Of a DNA stretch of 64,000 bases, positions 26,963-37,767 are shown piece by piece; within the stretch, counting starts at the first letter, position 1; the number at the start of each line of letters is the position of its first letter. The translations under genes and the position numbers were made by a program. This DNA comes from Costus lasius. Lineage: Eukaryota; Streptophyta; Magnoliopsida; Zingiberales; Costaceae. Under the pieces are notes generated by a model. The model saw nothing but the letters and a program-made list of their open reading frames with translations. It was not told the origin of the DNA and searched no databases. The stretch spans positions 7,795,957 to 7,859,956 of the forward strand of contig CM050450.1 of assembly GCA_027563935.2 (NCBI GenBank), written 5' to 3'.

Positions 26963-29900
26963 TTTTTAGCTGGTTGTTTTCCAACCATGTGTGATTGTTA
27001 TAACTATTGCTCAAGCTCTTGATAAGCCTGATCTACAGTATCAACAAAACATGAGAACATTCACGCGTGAATTTCTGGAAGCAATCATATTTCAAACCTA
27101 ATCTAAGTCAAACATAGGCTCTCTTGAATATCACGTCTAAAATAAGAGCTTATCCAGGTAGAATACATGTAACTTTCCATATTTTGTTCACCTTGTGTAA
27201 TATCTCGCACCTCCTTAAGGAAACAAAAATGATACTTTGTAGTTTCATTTCGTCTCCTAAATTTTGTTTTATCTTCTCCATTGAATGATACAAGAAAGTC
27301 CACTTTGATGTCTCAAATGAAAGAAAAAGAATTTTATCATTTTTCTCGTGTGGAATAGAAAAGAATGAAAGAAAACCCAGACAGAAACTTGCCATGTCTT
27401 CAGTGAGTTTTACACCTATCTTCTAGCGAACTCAATAGCCAAGTCTGGTGAGCTAGGTTCCAACTTCTGGCAAGCTTGACAGCAACTTTTTGACTAGCTA
27501 ATTTGTGACTTTTAGTGAGTTAATCAAAGTCAATTGTAGGAGGAGGGAGCAACATTGGGAAGGAGATGAGGGAAAAATGTGTAGAAAATAAAAATAAAAG
27601 GAGAGGACGAAGAAAAGAGAGGAGGCAGAAGAAAGTAAAAAATATGTTTGATTTGGTGTCTTCTTGTCGGCAGGGTGACTTTCAAGCAAGATATATTGGT
27701 ATTAATGCTGGGAGGAAGGGGAGTGGAATGATGGTAGAGGAAAAGATGTGAAGAAAGGAAAAAGGATTCGAAGAAGAATGGAGGAGAGGAGGAAGTGGGG
27801 AAGAAAGAGTAGATTTGTAGCAGAAACGAATTGTAAGAAGAATGCAGTGAGGGAGTGGGAAATGACATAATTATGGAAGAAAGGGTAGAGAAGGAGAATT
27901 GAAATATGGGTAAACATATAATTTTTTTTAATGATGTGTATTATGTGTGAGTGTATATATATACATATATCCTTCTTTCAAATAAACTGATAGGGAGAAA
28001 ATTTTTAACTTTTTTTTATCCTTTTACCTTTCTTTTCCTTATTATTTTTTTCTTCGTTTCATATTATTTCAAGTAAACATACTATAAGGCTCAGTATTCT
28101 ATAAAGAAAAAAGAAGTCAAAACTGAGCTTTTATAAACAGAATTAAAGTTGCAAAAAGGAGATATATTCATTTTTTACTTAATTTTAATTTTATTTCTAT
28201 ACAATAAAATTTTATTGTTTTTATTATTTTTTTCTTCTTCTCTTCCTATCTTCTATGCTAAGATACACGTTTTAGATTCTTTAATCTTTCTCTTCTTCAT
28301 TTCATTCTCTTGTTTTGTATCATTTCAAGTAAACACCCAATGAGGTTCAGTTCACTAGGAAGAAATTAGGAAAGAAGGTAAGGAAAGAAAATAAAATAAA
28401 AAAGATTTTACAGAAACAGATATCATTTTTTAAAAATATGAGAAATATATGTAGTAATTTTTCCTAATTCTATTTCTAAAAATAAACGTTTTGTAATTTT
28501 AATTTTTTTCCCCTTCTAGGAAATTAATCTGAAGACTCTAGAAGAGAAAATAAGGAGGGACGGGAAGTAAATTAAAAAAAAAGTTATTTCCTTTTGAGAA
28601 ATATTATTGCAACATAAGAGAAAATAAGATGAATATTAGAGTTTTGCTTCCATACTCTCTTATGTTCTCTTCTAAGATACACAGCCTAGAAGAGGGCGAA
28701 AAGGATGAGAAGAAGGCTGAGCAACCTTCCTTTTTTTTACAGATATTTTTTCTTTTTTTGTTCCCTGAGAAACGGTAACACATTTTAATTTTTTTTACAA
28801 CCTAATAAATGATAAATGTTTAAAGCCTAATCTAACATCATGAAGTAGAACTCTGGCTCCAATACAAGTCATGCGGCAGATGGGGAAAATGGAAAAATGG
28901 AACAAAATAATGAGAAAATCATTAAAAATACTAATAAGAAACAAAATAAGAAACTGTAGATTTTGGTGTAAAAACTTGTTGAAAATATTGCTAAGAGCTA
29001 ATACTATATAATTAATATGCTGATTGATCTATATAACATATGAACATAAGACATATTTGCAAATGCTAAAAATTTGTAGAGGGATAATGGACTTACTAGA
29101 AAAAGCTGTAGTAGGCATCAACATGTTGATGTGAATCGGTGAGGTGGATCAACTTAAGCATTGTTGGGACAAAATTTTAATAGGATGCCAGCAAAGAAAA
29201 GAACATGATAACGAAAGCTTGAGAAGAGTAGAAAAAATGTAAAAGAAGGATACAAGAAAAAGCACTAGAAATATTCAAAAACCATCCGCTGATCATTTTC
29301 ATTGGCAATGTTTACAATATTTCTTAATCCACTCAAGCAGTTGTAGTGGTTGGCTACATGTCTCTCTACTTTGCCGTGTAACAAATAACCTGGAGGTTGG
29401 ATCCGACTAATTCAAGCCTAGGCAACCACAAGATGGGGAGTCTAACTTAACACCCCATTTTGAAATAAAATATTTTAGCGTTGCTTCACAACAAACGGTG
29501 ATAAATATACCAGAACATATAAATCTAGTCAGAAGACATATCAAATTTAGTGCCAGTGTGACGCAGATATGCCAAGTAGAATGTAGATGTTACTTTCTGC
29601 TATGCATCACCTTGTCACTACTAGAAGTGCAGAATGAGACAAAAGTGTAGAGATGAAGATTCTTTGTTAATTATCATGCAGTTATGTATTCTTATTTTCC
29701 TTTGTTTCCTTTTATGCCTAAGTTCTGGTCTAAGTTGCGTTATGTTATTATTATTTTGATCCTTATCATTTCTTTCGTAGTCATTATCATGCACTTGTAT
29801 AATCCATTATCTTTTTTCTTTATTTCCTTTTTAATTGGAAGTTCTGATCTAAGTTTTTTTATGTCACTATTATCTGCATCATTATCATCTCTTTGATATT

Positions 29901-32326
29901 TTTTTAGTTATGAGACACACGGACCTGTTTACTTCATGTCTTCATCCTTTACATCTTCTGCATAAGAACATCAAATTGCACCTTGTTGTGTCCATTGTAG
30001 ATATCTTGCTCATGCTTACTGGTCTACTTGTTGTCCTTGATATTGCAACCACTATGACATGTTTTTGTACCGCAATGGTATAATCTCAGACAAATTTGAA
30101 TTCTCGGCACCTTACAATGCGAGAATGTGGTGGGTTGATTGATAGACATTATACACTAGCAAAACCTTAGGATTTCTTTTGCCTCCCTTGTGCCATGTAG
30201 GATGCGTCCAGACCACATCACGCCGCAATATATCTTGTGCAGACAGCACATTGAAACCTAACATGCTGCATATCTTTGTGAATAATATGTGCATTTGTTG
30301 TTTGTGTGCTGCTTTGGTAGGTAGGAAATAATGTGCTTGTTGGCAAGAAGGATTAATTGAACCAGAGTTATCAAAGTGCTGATATTCTCTTGACACGGTC
30401 TGTCTTATTGTTTTCATAACTTTTGATAAGTCATGAATATATCTAGGCTCTTTTCTAAGCTTAAAAGCTTTTGGGTTAAATGCTCACCATTTAACTTTTA
30501 ACAGTGTCAGATCACTTATTTGCAATTTAAGTCTACTATGTCAATCCCTACTGACACTGTAAACATGACTAAAAGATAGTGGTTGCTTCAGGAGTATTAA
30601 ATGATGAAAGTATAGATTGGCCACTTGACTAACTGTTTAAGCCTTTTTTTATGATAAAAGAACACCAATCAAATCTTAACTAAATTGAAGAAGCAAGACC
30701 TCCCAAGAGCAACGATTCCACGGAACTTACAAAAACATTTTAACGTTCTCGAGGCAAGAACAGCACTGTTTTAAACGGGAATACGCTGACCATATGAACT
30801 TTAAGATACAAGTTTCCCGTCCTAATTACTCTGTTTGGTAGCCCGCGAGTGCGCTTGCCTGCTGCTTCTTTGTTCCTAACTCATTGTTTCAGAATTTTTT
30901 TTGCAGTGTTTGCTTTTGTGGATTACCAATTCACGTCTATTTGCTGCGCGATTTCAGTTGCGTCTAACCTCCCGGGTGCACCAGTTATATCTGTCAAGAT
31001 ATTTGGAATTTCATGCCGATTCACTACCGTGCTTCGTCGATTGTTCCCCGTCATGTCTTTGCATCTCTCTAGGATTTTATAGAATTTTACCGTCGTACAC
31101 TCGTATGAGTACATTGTGTTCTTTTTAATTTGTTCTAATATTTTGCCACATTCTATTGAAACACCTGCATTATAACATCACCGTGGATCAGCCGCTAGTC
31201 CTGCAGAAAAAAAAAAATTAATGCATCAATTCTCCAACAAATGGAGTTTGTCCAATTCATTGTGTTCAAAGTATTTGACCTATCTCGAATGCTGGATCTA
31301 CTGCACTTCTGGAGCACCTGACCACAGGCTTCGCAACAAAGATCCGAATGTTTAGTAACTTAATCAGTCTGCCGCTTAAAATTGCAGTTAGAGGTGATAA
31401 ATAGTTGCCAGCTGAACTGGCAACCGTGCAGCTATCATGTAACTGCATCGGAAGGGTTTGCAGTATCATGTTAAAGATTCAAAATTGTTATTCAGGATAT
31501 TGGCAAGTTCATGCATCATTGACTTCAATGTTAGCTTAGCCACTGAGTCATGCCCTTTAGAAATAGCTTGTACCTAATAATTGGATCACTGAGATACCTT
31601 GAATTTTTATTCCAAATATAAGAAACATGTTGTCAGAGGGTTTATAAAAATCAGATTGTCAATCAAGCTCCCAAGGGATTAATAAGCTGAGATTTATTCT
31701 AGGCTTGGCTTAATAGAATAAGAAATCTGATGATATACTTGCTTTTAAGGCAAATTAGAAACTATTATAGACAGAAAATGCTCGATGTGGGATGTAGAAA
31801 AAAAAAATACCATAGGTAAAATCTAGATTTATCTTTGGCAAATACTTTGTAGTATAATTAAATTTATCTAGGGAGAATGTATGAGGATGGAAAAAATTAC
31901 CTTAGGCTAAGTGTTTTAGTCATTTCAAGGGAAAGGTGTCACCAATTATCCTAAGTCATTTGGGGCCAGTGAGAGTCACCCTAGCGATCTGAGCTTATAA
32001 TGTAATATGGATCTACCTTTAAGTGATTGACTCATAAGGTTGCCCCCTACCCTAGATTGGTCCTTGTTTAGGAATCTTATTAATTAGTGATTATGTTTTA
32101 AGATTTGTATTTTCAATACATCTAATAATAAGCAGTACCGTAGATAGGCACCTTATTTCAATACATTCTTTATTTGGAAGGAAAAAAAAATGAAAAGGAG
32201 GGAAAATTTTTCCTCGTATATTAGAGTGGATGAAAAATAAAATAAAAAATTATCCAAAATTCCTCTTTATAATCTGCAGAAATAAGGTATAAAGTAGCAA
32301 TGGGGTTAAAACAACCTTTTTTTTTT
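26963..32326. other. Long AT-rich intergenic region with degraded repeats
   Basis: No gene is supported. Purine-rich sequence at 27540-27860 gives low-complexity Ser/Phe/Pro frames on the minus strand. Two similar blocks near 28050-28095 and 28312-28352 share TTTCAAGTAAACA and a GGCTCAGT/GGTTCAGT end. A diverged tandem pair of about 110 bases lies at 29690-29900 (TTCTGGTCTAAGTT / TTCTGATCTAAGTT). The stretch 30110-30420 has an open minus-strand frame of 101 codons with no recognisable motif. Confidence 0.5.
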
Positions 32327-32553
32327 AACTCAACTGCCTATTCCCGTTCACCATCGCCACCGCTACCACTGCACCCCGCCAACGCAACGTACACTCCCTC
32401 CCTCTAACTCAAATGCCTATTCTCGTTCGCCATCGCCACCACTGCACCCCGCCAACGTAACGTACACTCCCTCCCTCTAACTCAACTGCCTATTTTCGTT
32501 CGTCATCGCCACCATTGCACCCCGCCAACGCAGCGTACACTCCCTCTCTCCTT
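32327..32553. repeat. Tandem repeat, three ~73-79 bp units
   Basis: Units start with AACTCAA(C/A)TGCCTATT at 32327, 32406 and 32479. Each runs through CCATCGCCACC, TGCACCCCGCCAACG and CGTACACTCCCTC. It is a C-rich island in AT-rich DNA with no convincing coding frame. Confidence 0.85.
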
Positions 32554-34100
32554 TCCAACGAACTCACCCTCCCCTCCGAAGCCATCTCACGTGATTAATA
32601 TTTTTCTTATATTTTTTTTTATTTTTTCTCCCAGTGCATTTCTGTCTAGCCAAATAAAAAGAACCATAGGGTCGTGATAAATAAATAAAAATCTTAAGGC
32701 TAATTTATTTTGGGATTCGTATATACGTACGAATCCAAGGCTAATTCTAAGGTTAAAGCGGGTATTTTTTTTCTTGAAAAATAGCACTCGTACGTACACA
32801 ATACACATGCATTAAATAATATTTAATATTTTCCATATGATGAGATTCCGAGAATGTAGACTCATCATCTCTTCAAGCGAGCTTCAAGCTTCACGCTGCA
32901 GAAAGCATTTCTTTTTCGTACAGATCTACTTCACCTGTACCATCCGGCGACACACCCTCCTGTCCTGCTGCAAGAAACAGTGACAATCTAGCTCGCGATC
33001 ATCCATCCAAAACTTGTCCTCAATCGTGTTCTCAGATCTCGAAGCGCCAGTCCATTTTGCCCCAGAATCACTTCCCACTAATTGCCAAAAACAGTCTGTC
33101 TGAATCTAATTAATGCCTCTGCGCTGCTGCGGCTTCAGGCAGAGACTGCGACAGATGCAAATAATTCTGCTGCCAATTCATTAACTCCGCTTTGTGAAGC
33201 CATAACATGCTGCATGCAGTCCTGTCACACATCCGATGAAGCTTGTGTTTAATTAAAACAACCAATCATTGAGGCATATTTTACGCTCTGAATGTCCCCC
33301 ATCTTCTGTACTCTGCTGCTCTGTTCATCCAAAACTTTTTTATGTCACTGATTTCCATGCCTCTCCTCCCTGTCATATTCAGCTTCAGATTTTTATGTTA
33401 AAAAAGTTTTGGTTTTGGTGCCATGGATAACTTCTCATGATAGCTTGATCCAAGAGTTCGAGTCAATGCAATGAACTTAACTAAACAATACATAATATTA
33501 GCTGTGCATGCTTAATAAACAAAAACCTGAGTAGAATTGTTAAGAAGACTTTCTAAGAGAAATTAATTTGTATCGTTAGATCATCTGCACAATAGGAAGC
33601 ACTCTGAATCAAAACAAAGTATGGTGCACAATAATATCCTGCTAATAATATGTACCGAAATTTATTTATTAGATTTTTTAAATCTTATTAGCCTCTCTCT
33701 CTCTCTCTGAAAATTTTTTTCTCAAAAACCTTATTCTGTATTCATATATTTTAAGTTTCATTATGAATTTAAAACTAAGTCTTCTTTAGCATGCATGTTA
33801 AGTTTAGTGATCTCGGAGACTGAAGAGTGAGCGCATAAATCTGTAGCGGAACAAAGATTGATTTTCGATTCCTTCTCCAAGATGATTGTACAAATCCATA
33901 AGATTGATCTCTCTTTTCATAGAGAAAAAATGTACATGATATGAACATCGCAACCTAGCTTTCTTTGATCAGTAGCAGGATGCGAAAAAAAGGAGTAATC
34001 TTCCATGGATACAATTAAACGGGAAAAAAAACCAGCTATCTGTTTGAGGTAGCTGTAGATATTACCCATGCACGGCAGTTGGATCGCCATTCTTCGCGTA
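32554..34100. other. Intergenic DNA, 3' side of the PADRE gene
   Basis: No gene is supported. A short (CT)n run lies at about 33691-33708. The part adjoining 34100 is expected to hold the 3' untranslated region of the minus-strand gene. Confidence 0.5.
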
Positions 34101-34580
34101 CTAGTCCTCGCAAATGCTGTCGAGATGCGGCCGCCAGAGGCCGACCCTGCTGCCGCTCCGGCAGCGGCGCCGGCGCTGCGCTCTCTTCTGCGACAGCATC
34201 TGGTCGGTCAAGTAGCTGTCGAGGTTCTGCGGCGGCGACGGCAGTACCGGCGCCGCCGCTGTCGTCGCGCTCTTCGCTACCGCTGGCAACTTGCGCTTGC
34301 GGGCCTTCCTCTGCTCCGGCAGCGTGGAGGCGGGGATGAGGAAGTAGATGCCGCCGCGCCGGAGCTCGAACTCGGGCGAGACGATCAGGATGTGGCGCAC
34401 AACGCCCTGGGCGCAGGAGGGCGTGCTGAGGACGTGGTTGGGGTTGGCCGCCATGATCTCGCCGGCCGACACGTGGCGGCTGTACTCTTCGACGTGGCCG
34501 CTGAGGTGCACGACCCGGACGACGTCGAGGGCGCCGCAGGGGAGGACGCAGGCCAGGCAGCAACGGAGGCTGTTGCCCAT
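34101..34580 (-). CDS. PADRE/DUF4228 domain protein with an MGN myristoylation-type start
   Basis: A single-exon minus-strand frame gives 159 residues when started at MGNSLRCCLACVLPCGALDV. I chose this Met (34580) over the upstream in-frame one at 34604 because the MGN start is the family norm and suits N-myristoylation, with nearby Cys residues for palmitoylation. The PADRE domain follows: VVRVVHLSGHVEEYSRHVSA, PNHVLSTPS, HILIVSPEFELRRGGIYFLI and P. A basic stretch (RKARKRK) and the typical ending VGLWRPHLDSICED complete it. Length fits the family. PADRE proteins are plant-specific, often induced by pathogens or abiotic stress; molecular function is not established. The coding sequence is GC-rich, unlike its AT-rich surroundings, as is common for intronless monocot genes. 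Confidence 0.88.
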   Translation of the reverse strand: MGNSLRCCLACVLPCGALDVVRVVHLSGHVEEYSRHVSAGEIMAANPNHVLSTPSCAQGVVRHILIVSPEFELRRGGIYFLIPASTLPEQRKARKRKLPAVAKSATTAAAPVLPSPPQNLDSYLTDQMLSQKRAQRRRRCRSGSRVGLWRPHLDSICED

Positions 34581-34638
34581 CGTTCCTGCGATCCTCTCGC
34601 TCAAATCTGTTGCAGGTGCGGGTGGCCGCCGGAGGCTT

Positions 34639-34649
34639 ATATATTTATA
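34639..34649 (-). promoter_or_regulatory. TATA box of the PADRE gene
   Basis: The minus strand reads TATAAATATA about 60 bases upstream of the chosen ATG, preceded by a (CT)n-like stretch (GA-rich on the plus strand, 34650-34665). This predicts transcription starting near 34610 and a leader of about 30 bases. Confidence 0.65.
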
Positions 34650-34906
34650 GAGAGAGAGAAGAGAGAGGAAACAATTAAGGGGTAGAAAAGATTAATTAAG
34701 GTTGAAGTCATGCTCCTTGCTCCCAAAAGGTTGAAATCATCAGATGGAGCTTGATGCAGTGCGTTATAATTAATCTGTGTTAAAAGGTGGGCTTATGGGT
34801 TTCCCGAGCCTCTCTTTTTTACTAATTCAATCCATCAAGTTTTGACTTGGGACGGCGATGGGTGGAAAAAAAATATGAAGGACGCACGTAGGAAAACCTA
34901 GGTTGG

Positions 34907-35214
34907 ATCTTTCATTTTTATATTTAAAATATTTTTTTTAAAAAAATTATAAATAAATAATTTACATATTCTAAGTTTTTCAATGGTACTAATATTGTGG
35001 AAAAAATCAAGTACGATAAGAAATTAACAAAAATATTATCGTAGAAATTTTTATCTAGTAATCAAAAATTTCTACGATAATATTTTTATTAATTTCTCAT
35101 CGTGCATAATTTTTTCTATGACAATATTGGTACCATTGAAAAGCTTAGAATGTGTAGATCATTTCTTTATATTTTTTTTTTTAAAAAAAATATTTTTAAT
35201 ATAAAAATGAAAGA
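34907..35214. mobile_element. Fold-back MITE forming a ~308-bp hairpin upstream of the PADRE gene
   Basis: The outer ends are perfect inverts: ATCTTTCATTTTTATATT at 34907 and AATATAAAAATGAAAGAT ending at 35214. The arms pair almost along their whole length (CAATGGTAC, AATATTG, AAAATATTATCGTAGAAATT and others) with an estimated similarity near 88 per cent by eye. The loop is about 12 bases (35052-35063). No coding capacity. It lies about 260 bases upstream of the TATA box. Its inner block resembles the MITE at 10976-11216, so they may be related. Confidence 0.8.
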
Positions 35215-37767
35215 TGAGCTTTCTATAGGAAATTTTCTCGGGTGGGGGTAACTGCTTTTTAATTGCTATTAAATCCATAGTTTTGTTGAAAAAATTTCTT
35301 AGTCAATTACCCGCCTAGCGTTTGGAGAAGAGTGTTATTATCGTCTTGATATTGTTTTGTGATATGTGCTCCTTAGTCTTAACTTTAAGATTTGCACATA
35401 GTATAATTTTCTCTAATTTTATTTTTTAAAAAAAAAAATATTAAATAGTACTCAGTATAAGTCTACTATATTTTTTGAACCAGTTAGAATATTTAGGGTC
35501 CGTTTGATATAATTAAAATTTTTAGCTTTTACTGATTGAAAAAATACTAGTTGAAAAATAGTTTACTAGAAAAGTTTTAAAGTGTTTGAATAAAGTAAGC
35601 TTTTTGACTAATGAGAGAGAGCTAATTAGGAAAATAGTTACTTCTAATAGCTAAACACCTAAACTTCTAAAAACCTATTTTTGTTGTCAGCAAAAGCAGC
35701 TAAACAGGTGCACCATAAATTAGCTTTGTGATCAATTAGTGTACATGCTGAGCTAAATCTAACCTATAGAAAACTAGGTTGATATGGACGTGAACCCATT
35801 TTGCCACTTCGGTACATATATAAATTAAAATTATTGCTATTATTTTAATATAACGCAAATAATTGATTGAAGGTGGAATTTGATCATAAAATTTTATTTT
35901 CAACAGCTAAGGTATTTTAGTTATTGAACTAATTGCTATCTTCTATATAATAATAGTATCATTAATACTACATCTCAACCTGCCTTAGATCATCTACTGT
36001 ATAGAAGCCAACATTCTTATTATTTGCATAATCTAAGAATAAAAAGGGAAACAAAAGACGGCATGAATACGAGGGACGATCGATAATGGAGAACAAAAAG
36101 GCACATTGTGAACTTGTGAGAGTCTTCACTCTTGCGTCCAATAGTTGGACCGTAGCTCACTCGCTGTACGGGCGCTGTTCCACGTGCAAAAGCAGAAGAA
36201 AGGATGAAGCTTCGTAACGCCAATGTTTCGGGCGCCGAACGACACCGTGTCGGACATTATTCTGCCTCAAGGTTGATTCCGTTCCGTGTTCCATGTCCCC
36301 GCTACCATCCAACGGCCAGCGATGCGTTGCCCCGCATCTGTGGGGCTGGCACGTCGTTAGATTCCGGGGCGGCCGCGGCTGCCCGTACGAGTAACGCGTA
36401 TTACCTCTTTTGTTTGCCAAAAATCCAACTAAGACCAAGTAGCTGGTAGCCTCCACACACTAGATTAGAGAAGGCTTCAATATTTACTGATTATTATTCT
36501 TAAATTGAGAAATAAAAAATAATTATGCATTTTTTTTTTGTCTAATTTCGAGATTATATATATATATATATATAAACTTTAATCAAATGTCAAAGAATAC
36601 TTTTCATCCAAATATCTAACATGTATTCAGTAACTTAAGATAAAAGAACCGTAAGTATATATAATTACCTAACTTAAGACTAAAAATAAGAATATATCAA
36701 AACTGAATTTTATTTTATTATAATACATAATTGATGTTAAATGTGGGCACATTAGATTTTATTGTATATAAGTATATATTTGAAAATATATTTTTGCCAT
36801 TTAGGAATACGTTGACACTAACAAAGAGGTGGATGTGAAAGAGGCTTTCGGGAAAAAAAAAATTCTATGCGAGGCATGCATAAGTGGTTCTATATAGGAC
36901 GAGCACTTGTGCCTTTTGATGCACGACGGACAAGACAATAGGAGACATACCCAATGTAACTCAACTTGCATGTCCCACCTACGATTTTCATCCACTAACC
37001 AAAATAAAAACCATCCCATTTGGACTAGAAAATTAAAATTGGCATACTTAAGCACATCCCCTACAGAAGACTTTCAAGCAACACAACCTCTGAGATTGTG
37101 TAGTGCAAACCCTACCGAATCTTTTTAGGGGCTCAGAAGAAAATATTATGCATAGGGTGCACAAGGTAACTAACTATACCTAAGACATGCAACAATATTT
37201 AACATGTTCACTACATATGAACGTCGTTGAATGCATGTAGGGGCACAACGAAATTTGCTAACAGCACCACAGGTGCACTTTACATTTAATAGTTCTGAAG
37301 CTTGGCACTCGCATCAAACACTAGAGGCACACCCTGGGGGCTTAGGGGTAGACGGGGCAGCGGAGGGTGAAAGTTTAAGGCCAACAATCTTGGAACTGGC
37401 ACAGCTGGGGAAGCGCAAAGAAAGTAAAGATGACCAACGAAGCGTGCAGGATGAAAAACTAACCCCCACTATATTGCATTAATAAATTGCAAATTGGGTA
37501 CTAGTGACTACCAGACATTTCGTAGAATAAAAAAAATGTTAAATTTCATTCCAAAATTTATCTCAAAGACGAAATCCTTGCGCTTCCTATACTTGCAATA
37601 GTCGTACTAACACTCGTACAACATTCACTTGTACAACCCGTTAAAAGTAATAGCCTGAGTCATTCATTTAACAAACAAGGGCTGAAAGAATAACAATCAA
37701 AATTTTCATCCCGAGGTGCTTTGTTAGTTGAGAATATTCCATTAGCACCTACATCTTTTATAAGCCT
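35215..37767. other. Intergenic DNA between the PADRE gene and NAA25
   Basis: No gene is supported. A (TA)n run lies at about 36553-36574. A block at 35495-35715 starting GGTCCGTTTGATA and ending near AACAGGTGCACC has the look of a hAT-type MITE, but no target duplication was found. A GC-rich patch at 36120-36460 contains a CACGTG box near 36182 and short open frames on both strands without recognisable motifs. Confidence 0.4.

Noticed and set aside
27530..27868. 112-codon minus-strand frame
   Set aside because: It is a translation of a purine-rich/pyrimidine-rich tract, giving Ser/Phe/Pro repeats.
30112..30417. 101-codon minus-strand frame with mixed composition
   Set aside because: The least bad of the orphan frames, but no motif, splice context or promoter supports it.
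34036..34685. Long frames on the plus strand and an alternative minus frame over the PADRE gene
   Set aside because: They are shadows of the GC-rich PADRE coding sequence, with low-complexity Arg/Ala/Pro composition.
36157..36456. Frames on both strands in a GC-richer patch
   Set aside because: Overlapping opposing frames of similar length and no recognisable domain.
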